Assembly: GCA_022577435.1 (NCBI GenBank) | Contig: JAKOON010000012.1 | Location: 16,167,085-16,231,084 of the forward strand | Direction: 5' to 3' | From: Embiotoca jacksoni | Taxonomy: Eukaryota > Chordata > Actinopteri > Embiotocidae | Length of the DNA: 64,000 nt | Shown here: piece after piece, positions 40,101 to 51,633 of the stretch | Layout of the letters: the number at the start of each line of letters is the position of its first letter | Position numbering within the stretch: the stretch's first letter is position 1 | Notes under the pieces: model-generated | What the model was told of the DNA's origin: nothing | Seen by the model: the letters and a program-made list of their open reading frames with translations, nothing else | Database searches by the model: none | Made by a program: the position numbers and the translations under genes

Positions 40101-42502
40101 AGTTGTTTACTGCAAGCTCAACTTTAAGGGCGTTGTGTTCACAGTTTGTTTCGGCTGCTGTTTAAACGATTTCTAGAGATCATAGGCTCATAATCAATTT
40201 ATTTAGTTTGGGTATTCTTGCAAACAGTTGCAGCAACTTTTCTGCCTCTTAAGTCCGACCATCACTCGTGCTGCTCGCCTTCTTATTCTCCTTTTTACTT
40301 GAATGAAAGGTAAATTGCAGGCCTCCTGTGCACTGTGCACAGTCTTCTTCTATTCTACTATTTACCTCTCGACCGATCAAGACAGAAGCTAGACGACGTG
40401 TTGCTGTGGTAACTTTCCATAGTTGTAAACTCCTCACTCGTAGTATTATAAACAACCTTCCAGTGATAAGTCTTGTCCGATTCATGTAGTTACTACTCAA
40501 ACTCAAACTCAAACTTCCTGAATTACATTAATCGTCTCACCAGTACCTGGTGCAACATGCTCCTTGTGAGGGCTATTTTTGTTCCGACTGCTCCTGCTGG
40601 TCAGAACGTGTCACATGACGATCCGCTTGTTTCCCACCAACATCATGTAGTTTATAAAAGCTACAATCACCTGCATCGTACATGTTTGTGTCACACTTGC
40701 AGGATGTCTCCTGGAGGTAGCTGACTCCCCCTCCTCACAGGTTGAAGCCAATCATCTCCCATCACAGCGAGGTTAATTTAGCGAGGTCAACATTTATACA
40801 GCCAGCAGTCACACCCAGTGGAGACGGGGGGTTTTGCAATGACACACTTTCCCTGCCAAGGAACACTGGTCGGCCCCTCACAAAGGAGCCGAATTGTCCG
40901 TTGAAGTGTTCGGCTTGGCTGGCATCGCAGTAAAGCAGTCATATTTCTGTGTCACTCTCACACCTGCCTGAAATAGATCTCCCAGCCGCCCAGCCTCAAG
41001 TATGAGTCCTGACAGGTCCGGACCGCTGTTTACTGATCGCACTGGCAGTGCAGCTAATAAAGGATGTCACTCTGTTTGACAAAGACTAGCAGTGTACGTG
41101 TTTTCTTTTTCTTTTTTTTTCAGCAGGGGAATATTTGGAGCTCAGTTTTCCGCTGTTTTTGTTTATTCATGAGAGGGTATCCTCCCAGTTACAGCTTTCC
41201 ATTATTAACCTGGGAAACTGAAAAAAAGAAAAACAACAAAACGAGTTTCCAGTGCTTGTTGAGAGGGATGCCGGGTCACTTTACTTCATTATTGTGCAAC
41301 ATTAAATACATTTTTCTTTTTTACAAGAGCAAATAGAGATCATGAAAGTGGAAAATAACCCTCTGGCATGTTTTTTCAAACATTATATGTATCTTTACAA
41401 GGCCTAGTTTACTGTAGAGATCTTGCACCGTACCTCTGCCCGGACACTTTTTTGCAAAGGGCTGAATTTTTGCAGCCAAATTCCACTCAGAACAAAATGT
41501 TCCCCAGCATGTCTGACTGACTTCCCCGCTTTGCTGCAAATTTGTGGTTATCGTGTCACTTCACGGAAGGTGAAACAGACTCAAAAATGCAGAGATGTCA
41601 TGCAAAAGTTTGTCTTAAAAGGAGAAATAGAAAAGTTTGCGTCGATAGAGCTGTGACACCTGATTTTGGTTCATTATTCAGCATTTAGGAAAAAAGTATA
41701 TCTGAAATATTGGACTGCATACAAAAATTCATCAAGTAAACAAAATGTTGTTTTTAGTAGTTTTTTAGCTGTTACATACCGTGTACAATTACGATATGAT
41801 CATATGTGTGTTTATCTGTCACTCATTCAGATTCTTTAAAATTGTCTTCATTTCCCAGAAGTTGTTGTTACTAAATAGTGACATGAAGCAGTTATAAATA
41901 GCCTCCTGGTGTTGTCTTGTGGTGTAACAATTGCCCACATCCTGTTTCTAGAATTCTCACGTTGCTGACAGCGTACGTATATGAAAACACAATAAGGGCC
42001 ATTGATTTACCTTTTCTTCTCTCTCTATCACTTGTTTCTTCAGAATGGAACATCACTGGGCATGCCAATGGAAAATATTAGTTGATAGAGCACCGCAAAA
42101 TAACACCACAGTGGGTGGAGGAGACGTCATATTGTCTTTTATGGTGACTGAAAAGAAGAAAGGAAGCCAGAGCTTTCAATCTGAGAAAAACAAAGGGTAC
42201 ATTTGTGGCTTCTTGCAGCCAAGCTGTTGGGTTTTCCCATCTCTTCTTCAGAATTACCTGGAGCTGTTTGCTCACCTCGGCTGACAGAGGCGAGCAGCGA
42301 CATTAAAGTTTCATCATTTTAATTATTACACATGCTCACACTTCCTTTATGCCCTGCGATGGCAGAACTAAAAATAACCTCAGCATGTAAATGCCTGTTT
42401 AGCCCGGAGCGGAACAGGGTTGAAAACAGCCAGCAGTGTTGGCACAGGTTGGATTTTTCCAATGGGAGTTCCTCCTGTTGAGGGAGGTGAGTCCCAACCA
42501 AA

Positions 42503-42622
<120 letters not shown>

Positions 42623-43887
42623 GTGAAAGGTGAGGTGAGTGTTTGACTGCCTACAGAAAGCAAGGCATGCTATTATAGGTGTGTGGCCTACTTCTTTTAA
42701 ACCTGTTACACATTATTTACGGACATCATTTTGGTCTCCAGTCTTGGTAACATGTGTCCATATTTCTTTGGTGTTTCTGCACTACGTTTCCCATGAATCA
42801 GTTCATCTGTTCCACTGTGGAAAAGTGTAATTCTTTTTTTTTTTTTTCTTTTTTTTGTGTGTGCATCTTTCCATGTTTCGTCAGCACATGAGCCAATCAA
42901 TATATCATTGTACCAGTTGAGTAAATGGAAGGATCCAAATTGTTTTCTCTTCTCTCAGTGTTGTTTTCATCTTGATGCCTCGCCGTTCACCAAACAGTAT
43001 CTAGTGATAACAAACTGCAGGCCTGCTTTGAACCTCAGAGTGGGTGGACTTCCTGTCTCGGCTCCGCTGGTTGGTTTTCACCAGACTCTTTCTGTCTCTG
43101 TCTCCATCAGCTCTGCGTTATCACGCAGAGCTCTGCGACTATGAAGCTTCTTGTTTGTGTCGAGCCTCAGGTCTCGGGGTGCTCGCCATCTTCTCAGTCA
43201 CTTCCCTCTGTTTTGCCAAAGAACACAGAGCAGATAAAGGCAGGGGACAGATCTCTGTCTGCACTGGTGTGGGAAAAGCGCGGGCACAGGAACCAGTGCA
43301 GGAAAGACAGGACAAGGACTTTGAAACAGAGATGTGTGTATGGAGCCGATATGAGTTAGTAATGACACTGTTATGTTTGGATTGCAGTGACACAGAGCCA
43401 GTAATTCTCAGCTTGACCACATCTATGCCAAGTATTCAGTGTGGTATTTCTGTGTAAATTCACGTGCAGTCATGAGAAAAATCAATTTGATGCGATATCA
43501 CCAAATTAAATAATAAAGAAGAATATAATAGAATAAAAACTTGCAATAGAAACATTGTTTTACAGTAGAAGCATAAGGTACACCGGTTAACTGGATTCTT
43601 TGTATGGTCAGTGATCATGGCCTGATTAAACTGCGAGTTGGGTAAAAAGGATCTTCTGGGCCCCTGGAAACCCTAAAACGCCCCCCGCCCCCATTTAAAA
43701 AGTATCTCTATGCAACTTGTACAATGTGTTTATTTACAATTTAGTCCTAGCTGTGTAAATTAGACTTAACACAATATTTAGAAATATACAAATTCAAGCA
43801 TAAAACTGAAATGATAAAGACCTTTAAAACTAGAAATAAACACAACAAGGATCTTCCAAGATCAGGCAGTAAAACAAGGCCCACTGG

Positions 43888-43901
43888 GGGTGTGTGTGTG
43901 T

Positions 43902-43932
<31 letters not shown>

Positions 43933-43936
43933 GGGC
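43888..43936 (+). repeat. (GT)n followed by poly-G
   Basis: About 27 bases of GT repeat run directly into about 20 guanines. Confidence 0.95.
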
Positions 43937-44049
43937 TCTTATCAGATCATTTGTTGTGTTCTTTGTTGTGCATGTAAAAACAGAAATAAATTAAAGTGAT
44001 TTCATGAGTGGGGGGTGAGAGACTGATTAAAAAATAAATAAATTAAATT

Positions 44050-44345
44050 GGGTGGCACCATGATGCAGTGGTTGTCACCTCACAGCAAAAAGGTTCTGGG
44101 TTCAAACCCGCTGGTCGGCTAGAACTTTTTGTGTGCAGTTTGCATTTTCTATCTGTGCTTTCGGAGGTTTCCTCTTGCTTAGTTAGTTTAACCTAACAGG
44201 CATGTGTCTGGTTGTGAGAGTAAGCAGTACTCTCACAACCAGACACATGCCTGTTAGGTTAAATGATGATTGTAAGTTGCACTTAGGTGTGAACATGAGC
44301 GGGAGTGTTCTGGCTCTCTGGCCTGTGATGGACTGGCTCCTTGTC
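44050..44345 (+). mobile_element. Mermaid-like teleost interspersed repeat, rearranged
   Basis: The sequence gtggcaccatgatgcagtgg, cacctcacagcaaaaaggtt, ctgggttcaaacccgctgg and gtgtgcagtttgcattttct follows, with substitutions, the start of a very common fish repeat (GTGGTTAGCACTGTCGCCTC, AGAAGGTTCTGGGTTCGAAC). The later part (tgcacttaggtgtgaacatg and gtgatggactggctccttgtc) matches the downstream part of the same family. Where the family normally reads ACATGCAGGTTAGGTTAA, this copy instead has a large inverted duplication (44187-44263). The family name is from memory. Confidence 0.65.
44187..44263. other. 36 bp perfect inverted repeat, 5 bp spacer
   Basis: Arms 44187-44222 and 44228-44263 are exact reverse complements. 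Each contains the phrase AACCTAACAGGCATGTGTCT or its complement, and the spacer is AGCAG. The structure lies inside a Mermaid-like repeat about 380 bases before the last nfatc1 exon. Confidence 0.97.
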
Positions 44346-44646
44346 CTTTCCCTAAAGTCAGACCCTCAACAAATGAGTCACATCCCAGAAATCATGAATC
44401 CTACACTTCCCATAATGCAGCTTGATAACATCCCTCTTTGTCCTCCACTCCTCCACTTCTTTCAAACTTCACATCATGGTTATATTTTCAAGCGTCAGAA
44501 AGATCCCATCACAGCCACATTATACAACTGTTGTAACAGACTGAGTGCTAATAACTAAGACAAGTAAAGTGATCCTTCAGTGATCTAAATTGTTCATCAC
44601 TGTGGCTCCTTAATAATGATCTGCTCTTTCTCTTGTGTTTCCACAG

Positions 44647-44702
44647 TTAACGAGATCATCAGGAATGACCTCTCCAGCATTTCTGTTCACACTCATGCAT
44701 AG
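44647..44702 (+). CDS. nfatc1: nfatc1 terminal coding exon
   Basis: This exon encodes the last 18 residues, VNEIIRNDLSSISVHTHA, ending at TAG (44700-44702). Human NFATC1 long isoforms end VNEIIRNDLSSTSTHS, which is the main reason for choosing nfatc1 over its paralogues. The acceptor CTTGTGTTTCCACAG ends at 44646 and the split Val codon is completed correctly. The seven exons sum to 1419 bases, giving 472 residues plus stop with no frameshift. Confidence 0.93.
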
Positions 44703-44720
44703 ACATCTAGAAGTCTTCTG

Positions 44721-44725
<5 letters not shown>

Positions 44726-44785
<60 letters not shown>

Positions 44786-44788
44786 ACA
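44726..44788 (+). repeat. (CA)n in nfatc1 3' UTR
   Basis: About 60 bases of CA repeat, beginning about 24 bases after the stop codon and therefore probably in every long-isoform mRNA. Confidence 0.95.
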
Positions 44789-45436
44789 CACTCCTGCATC
44801 AACAAAACGAGGACAAAAAAAAAACGCTTGAGGTCCAGATAATGAAGAATAAAGTTTTGACCAGGATCTCCCACCAGACCACCGCTGCCATCAGCTCCTC
44901 AAAGACTCGCTGCAGACTCACAACGACAATCACTGGCAAGCTCCATTTCAATAAACAGGTGAATGTTATATTAACAAAACAAAAAGGGAAGTGATATCAG
45001 GAGCAAAGTACACGACTACACTTGCCTTAATCCACAGCAGATGTTCTTTAGTGGACCAAGCAGCTCGATGAGACTGAATTACTCTCCCCTCTCTAACAAA
45101 TGACAATCTTCATTTCGAGTGTGATCTGTATGTTAATGCACGGACAGGCTAATGGGACAATAAGTGTCAGGCTTCATCACTATGGTTCATTTGTTTGTGC
45201 AGTCAGTCCGCAGCAACCGAATCGGTGCCTTACAGCAGTGATATGGACAAACAGCAGCAGTCACACAAATGCAAACGGTTCACTGTAACCCAAAAGTGGA
45301 AGTTTTTATATGACCTTTTTGTATCATTTCAATGATTTGTTTACAGGGAAACAGAATAAATAAAAAAAAAAGGCTGGAAAATATGTATGGAGTATGTGAA
45401 TAGATTAGACTTGTATTTTTCTTGCTTTCTTCTTCT

Positions 45437-45463
45437 TCTTATTATTATTATTATTATTATTAT
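45437..45463 (+). repeat. (ATT)n microsatellite
   Basis: About nine ATT triplets, preceded by cttcttcttctt. Confidence 0.95.
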
Positions 45464-47631
45464 CTTTGTTCATTTATACTGAATGTTATGTATGATATTC
45501 TTTTGTATAAACATGTATTTGAAAATATGTATGCCTTATGCTTATATCATGCAGTTTAGCTTTCTGTTTGTCTTCTCCTGATATGATTTTCTTCCATTTC
45601 TGCTTCCCTGCTTTATGCTTTTTTCACCTTAGTGCCTATTTTTTATGACCCCGTTCCCGGTCTTCCAGTCCTCCACCCAGACCGTGACATAATGAAGCAA
45701 AGACAATCAGAGAAAATATATCATACATATCCTGTGACTACAGTTCCTGGTTTGCAGGGGTTTCTAAAGGCAGATATGAGAGATTTTGTTTCTCCCCAGC
45801 TATGAGATAGTTGAACAATGGTATGCTTACCTGCTGAATTTAAATGAGAATACTCTTGGACAATATGTATTTGTCTGTTACTTCTTGCACTGCAGGTTTG
45901 CATGTAAATCGGCACAGGGATAATCAATGTACGCCAGTTTTACTCGTCATCTGGGTAATTTCACCGAGGCAGGACTGTTACTTCCACCTGGCAATAATTG
46001 ATCTGAGTAAACCAAAGGATTTTTATCTTTGGTGAAATTATTGCCCGAGTTTCCTTTTTCTCTCGGAGACTTTAGCTTCGAGTGCTTTCCCCCGTCCCGA
46101 AAAAAAAAACAAAAAAAACATTATGCACTTTACTGTAGGAACATAGCAGATTTTCTCGCCTCCAGACCAAATATTGTAGACTGATTTCCACTGTAGTGTT
46201 ACAAACATCAGCTCTTCCTTCACTCAGCTGCAGTCTTTTCCATGTTATGTGTCTTTTGGAGCATGCACACAGTTAAAAATGTTGGGGATCATTTAGCTGA
46301 TAGTAGCTTCCACAATAGCTTCCTCATCCATTTTTAGACATATATTATAATAGCATGACTAAAACTGTATGAATAAGGTTTCTATTTTGTGCCTTACTCT
46401 CTTTCCTGGCTACAACAATTGTCGCAACTCTGTAATGCTTTTTCTGTGTAGGCACAAGGTGAAACATATTTCTCTTTAATATGAAATATTTATGAAAAAT
46501 TAAATGTGTTTTAAGTGCATTTAATGTGTTCTCAAAAATGAATTAATAAATGGCATAACATTGACCATAAATACAAGTCCTGGTGTTTACATTCGAGCAA
46601 ACACACTTTGTCAGTGTTTTTGGATTTGTTTTTATAAGTAAAGATGTATTGTAATTTGACACTATATATTGTCAAGTAGCTACATGAACTTTTTGGTTTA
46701 ATCTGAGATTGTCTCTGAATCTATGAAAGTCAAACATGTATGTGAAAGATCTGACTTCTTGTTTTAGTTCCAAGTAAAACATGTACAACACTTTCTTTAT
46801 TGCAAAAAAGTAGTTCATTTAATTTCATATTACATATTTAAAGTAACATTAAACATGAAAAAAGGAGTGTCTTTACTTTTAGAAACTATTTATATGTATC
46901 TGAAATGATACATTATAAATCACAGATATTGAATCAGTTGGACAATGCACAGTGCTTTCTAACATTGATTTTTGAATGTGTTTTTAAAAAAAAAAAAATT
47001 GAATCATAAAAAGTTATTTTTGCCACCCACACTGTATAAAATGAAATAAGCTGCTGATATGCCATCTACGAGCTAAGGCCTGTGTGTTTTCCGGTGAGTA
47101 TTGTTAGTGGTGATTAGTTATGAGTGTAACATCTCCTCGCCATGGGAGCTGTGCCACGCTCCTGTGTACCACCTGCCAGTCCTCCAGACTTTTTCCATTC
47201 AGCAAAGTTATGAAGCGCCCATCCCCATAGTGACAGAAGGCAGGCCGAGGCGGTGCTCCCCTGTTTGACTGTGGTAAGCCCAAAATAGCCTCACTATTTA
47301 CAGATGCAGTCACGCCCCTTTTTCCTGGCACCCTGTCCTTCTTACCTTAGTCTTAGACAGCGCCATCCCCTTTGACACAGTGGGGAGAAGACGCAGGCTC
47401 ACGGCTTCCGCTGCCAAAGCAGCAGTCAAGAAGAGAAGCTATCTAAAGCAGTGAAAATTGATCAACATTTGTTGAAAGATTTTTCTATGCTCAGATGTAC
47501 AGAACCTGCAAAACCTTTTAAAAATATTTTGTGAAATGTATTGTGTAATTTTTACAATCTCTCAGTGTAAGAATGAAACACTGAACTCTGCATGCTTCAA
47601 CAAAGACTGCTCCAAAGGTTTATGTTTTTGA

Positions 47632-47777
47632 ACACATACCGATCAGTCACAACATTTAAACCACTCTCCATGAGAAGCATTAATACAAAAGCCCAATGAT
47701 AAATATTTACTTCAAAAGTTTTTTTTTTTTTTATTTATTTATTTTAATGGTCATTTTGTAGATTTAAATTTGTAGCA

Positions 47778-47813
<36 letters not shown>

Positions 47814-47935
47814 CAATTAATTTAAATGGAAGGGGCAAAATATTAGGAACACCTCTCGGTATTACCCCAAAACTGTCGAACCACCATCCTAAATAACACT
47901 TAAAAAGGAGTACATATGACACGTTGGGGTTTTAG
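47632..47935 (+). mobile_element. probable relic of a common fish DNA element
   Basis: The phrase cacataccgatcagtcacaacatttaaaccact is close to a widespread vertebrate repeat start that I remember as CCGATCAGCCACAACATTAA. Further on, aatattaggaacacctctc fits the same kind of element. The middle is replaced by long T-runs (47719-47735 and 47782-47810). Family and limits were not verified. Confidence 0.45.
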
Positions 47936-48028
47936 AGGATTGTGTGCTGCACTATCTCTTTCACTGCAAGATAAAGAATATGTAATGTGTTAAGTAGTGA
48001 GCTTCACAAGAGCTGGTAGGTGTTTTGT

Positions 48029-48029
48029 T

Positions 48030-48105
<76 letters not shown>

Positions 48106-48152
48106 TGTGTCTGTACTTGTTCAACTATCTTTGAGAGGACCCGTTTTCATTT

Positions 48153-48212
<60 letters not shown>

Positions 48213-48260
48213 TGTGTCTGTACTTGTTCAACTATCTTTGAGAGGACCCGTTTTCATTTT

Positions 48261-48302
<42 letters not shown>
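48029..48302 (+). repeat. (GT)n tracts separating tandem copies of a 52 bp unit
   Basis: GT repeats at about 48029-48104, 48155-48211 and 48264-48302 alternate with near-identical copies of a unit that starts ctgtgtctgtacttgttcaa and ends ttttcattttagg. The copies start near 48105, 48212 and 48303. Repeat spacing is about 107 and 91 bases and differs only in GT tract length. Confidence 0.95.
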
Positions 48303-48304
<2 letters not shown>

Positions 48305-48580
48305 TGTGTCTGTACTTGTTCAACTATCTTTGAGAGGACCCGTTTTCATTTTAGGCAATCGGAATGAGGACATTTTGACAAAGTGAGGACATTTTGACTG
48401 GTCCTCATTTCCTCACACCCTTCAAAAGGCTGTTTAGGGGTTGAGACTTGGTTTTAGGGTGAAGTTTAAAATTAGGTTTAGGTTAAGGGTTGGGGTTAGG
48501 CATTCAATTGTGATGGTTAAGATTGGGGACTGGGGAATGCCTTAATCAATTAATGTCCTCACAAAGATAGCTGTACAAAC
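48105..48580. mobile_element. short inverted-terminal-repeat element with triplicated left end
   Basis: The left end reads acttgttcaactatctttga then gaggacc (three copies). The right end at 48555-48580, reverse complemented, reads gtttgtacagctatctttgt then gaggac, so the two ends are inverted copies. Between them are internal phrases gaggacattttgac (twice) and ggttaagggttggggttagg. Both ends abut GT repeats. This matches, from memory, a widespread nonautonomous repeat of teleosts. No coding capacity is present. Confidence 0.7.
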
Positions 48581-48667
48581 ATGTGTGTGTGTGTGTGTAC
48601 AAGCGTGTGTCTGTCTGTTTGTGTTTTGTTGTCTTTACTAAATGAAACAGGCCAGATGTTCTCCCTT

Positions 48668-48800
48668 GAGTCCAGGCTTTACGCTAACATAAGCTCAGCT
48701 AAGCAAAGCTAACCTTCTTCTGACCATAGCTTCATATTTAACTGAGAAATATGAGTGGCATTGATCTTCTCACCTTAGTCTCGGAAAGAAAGTGGATTGA
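48668..48800. repeat. fragment of a common teleost repeat
   Basis: The phrases aggctttacgctaacataag, ctcagctaagcaaagctaac and gagtggcattgatcttctca recall a common fish repeat, in which they appear as TTAGCTTAGCATAAAGACTG and GAGTGGTATCGATCTTCTCA. Related fragments occur at 51558-51610 and 53095-53190. Confidence 0.5.
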
Positions 48801-51557
48801 AAAACTTGAATGATGCAGTATTCACACTGCTTTTGGGTTTGAGTTTTGTCATATGGTTAAAATAACAATCACTTTATTAATAACAATAATACATTATATT
48901 TGTATAGTGTTTCTCGTGGTACTTAAAGACACTTTACAGAGTTGAAATGATCAAAGAAAATAGCACAATACAAATATAAATTATAATTAATTTAAAAGTC
49001 ATTAATCGTATACATGATCACACATTGAAAGTAAGAAAGCACTTATATCTTTGCCAGGAAATCTCTTTCACTCTACTTCTTATTTGATATCGAGGAACAT
49101 TTTCATAAAATGAGTTATACCAGCTTTTATTTTTTGTCATCAGAAGTTTGGAGGCAGCTAAATGGCTTCCTTATCTTTAGATATTTAATCTGATCTCATG
49201 ACTTCTTGGTGATTTGCAAAATACGTGTTTCTGACCTGAACTCCAAACAAACGGCTGTTTCTCTGTATATTCAGTGCATTTGTGTATGCGATGACATTCA
49301 AAGATCAGTGTTTCCCATGATCCAGCAGTATTTTGCACACAGTTGTCTCATGGACGCAGGAGCTGCGTCTGAACTCGGCTGAAGACTCCTCCGATCGCCT
49401 GACCAAATATCAAATGGCATGATCGACTGCTGACTGACAGGCTGACTTGCCGACAGACAGTCCGAATGAGTCCTCGGCAGAAAACTCACACACTCGGTTC
49501 GTTGTCGACCGTTTCCCCAGAGTGAAGACGACAGCAGAGACGAGCCAAAAGCCAATCCCCGATCATAATGATCGCAGCGCGTGCCTTCATCTCCCCGAGG
49601 TCCACATGTACACACCACCTGGCAGAGGGCACGACTTAGAAGTTTCATTGTACAGATTTACAGTGTCTTTACGGCCTCACTTCCTCCCCTATTGTATTCC
49701 CACAGAGCCCTTGATTTGCCTTTTATAAAGCAAGTGCACATAGGCACAGTGCTGGAGCTCCTGCCCTCATCTCTCATCAGCCATCTGCAGGCAGTAAATC
49801 CTCAATATACCTCTGTTATGAAGGGCATGTTGAGAGAGCCATGGGGGTGGCTTTAAGAGATGCTTTAAGAGATAATTGTTTGACCATGCTGAGGGATGTT
49901 CGATAGCTTTGCCCCATAAGCCAGCCCTGCATTTAATGTCTTTGGGTTCCTTTGAATCAACTTTTGTGATTCTTTTATCCTTCCGAAACATATGTCAGGG
50001 GACAATAAACAGACCTTCTGATCAGTTATCTTTAGAAATATAAGGAGAGAAGATGAGGACCATGTGTGTGGATTTGAGCATGTGTGTTTACACATGTCTT
50101 TCTAATCTGTTTGGGGTGAGGCTGTCAGGCTCCACAGGTGTACAACCCAGCCTTTTTACAGGGCCGTTTCACGTGGTACAGGATCAGCAGATGACATGGT
50201 CACATCGTTGCAGACCTACAGACAAATCACCGTTTTAAAAGACACTTTAAGAGATGCTCCGAACAGGCAACCAGATGGGGCCTGGAAAATCTTGTGCCGC
50301 CTTTTATTCACCATCTGCAATCATTCAGCTTGATTCGCTCTTTCTTTTGTGATGCGTGAAATGTTGTGGAAGGATTTATAAAATTTAGCGGCAGGACAGA
50401 TGTTTCAGCTTAAGAAATGTGAAAAGTGAGAATTATCTTAAAGTGTCTGTTTATATGATCGCAACACGTGAGTTCTCTATTTTCCTCATCAAAGTCACAG
50501 CATTGAAAAGCACTCTGAGAGCTCTATTTCTTCATGGAAAGAAGAAAAAAAAAAACCTCTGAGACATCCAAAGCAATCATTCCCCCATTGTTTGCTGTAA
50601 ATATTTCGGTACATATGCAGAATGTTTATGTTGAAGTACACTGTAGCGAGCATTAGGGATGCTCTTAATGGGCTACAGTAAAAGCCCTTGCTAGTCCCGA
50701 GTTCAGGCAGGTGCAGACTCTTACAGTAGATAAAGGAGCCTGGCACTGGAGATGAGTTCACGACAATCACTGTGAGGCTTTTAGACGCCTTCTCCTCGCT
50801 CAATCTTCATTTCCCCTGACACTGATTTTGCAATAAGGATCCGGAGAAAAGGGGAATGTCCATCTATTCATTTTAATGATCCCTCATTATTGACTGCTGG
50901 CAGGGAGGGGGCGGGCAAAGGTAATGATTCTTTGTCTTTGCTAGCCAATCACTCCTCTTAAAGGAATAAGTCTCTAAATAAGACCACTAATGGATGCCCA
51001 GTCTGACCTAAAGCTGACCCCAGATGCAACCCCTGCGAACTGACTTCCCGAAATGAAGGACTGACAGGTTGCAGCTTTAGTTATATCCTTTTTTTCTGAA
51101 TTGTTTATGATTTGTGCAAAGAGGCGAAAGAATCAAGATCGTAAATGTGTATCCACAAATTCTGTGCTGTATGTAGATACTGATTTAAAGAAACAAGCAA
51201 AGCATGACACTCCACAGTCCTAATCAGTGTGTTGCTGTGAAGTAAATGAGAAAATTGATAGCACACCATTAAACATGAAGCTAAAGCAAGCACCCTGTTG
51301 TGATAGTTTAACCTTAACACTGAAAACTTTAAAGCAGAATATTTAACCATTTAAAAGATTTAAAGAAAAATATGTGAAAATGACATGTGTTACAGGGGTT
51401 TGTGTGTGATTATTGATCAGCCATTTTGCTCTCTGGAATTACCTAACAAGCTTAATTTGATGAGAAAAGTTATTGCGCCAGGCTAAGAAATACACTTGGA
51501 TATCTTTTTCTGTCTTGTTGTAAGATAAATATGAAATCACAGCTAGGAAATGTTTAC

Positions 51558-51610
51558 TTAGGAAACAGCTAGCCTAACTCTGCATAGGTAGAGAAAAACA
51601 CCTACACCTT
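51558..51610 (+). repeat. fragment of the same teleost repeat, left of minisatellite
   Basis: The phrase ggaaacagctagcctaactc followed by tgcatagg matches the GGAAACAGCTAGCCTGGCTC part of that family. It ends just before the minisatellite. Confidence 0.5.
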
Positions 51611-51633
51611 GTTATGTAACAATTGTCATTCTA

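Larger units (their letters stand above)
44703..46570 (+). other. nfatc1: nfatc1 3' UTR (approximate)
   Basis: Sequence after the stop is AT-rich. Candidate polyadenylation signals AATAAA lie at 44950-44955, 45355-45360 and 46545-46550. The last is followed by a GT-rich stretch (tcctggtgtttac) and is the best distal candidate. A CA repeat starts only about 24 bases after the stop codon and an ATT repeat lies at about 45437-45461. The true 3' end cannot be fixed without transcript data. Confidence 0.5.

Noticed and set aside
43044..43457. A 137-codon open frame in the last nfatc1 intron
   Set aside because: No recognisable domain, and an equally long competing frame lies on the other strand. 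It is probably chance.
48470..48510. Interstitial telomere-like sequence (ttaggtttaggttaagggtt)
   Set aside because: The motif copies are imperfect and belong to the internal part of the inverted-end repeat element. There is no run of TTAGGG units.
48890..48965. Possible repeat fragment (atttgtatagtgtttctcgt ... gacactttacagag)
   Set aside because: It resembles a phrase common in fish repeats but is short and its limits could not be supported.
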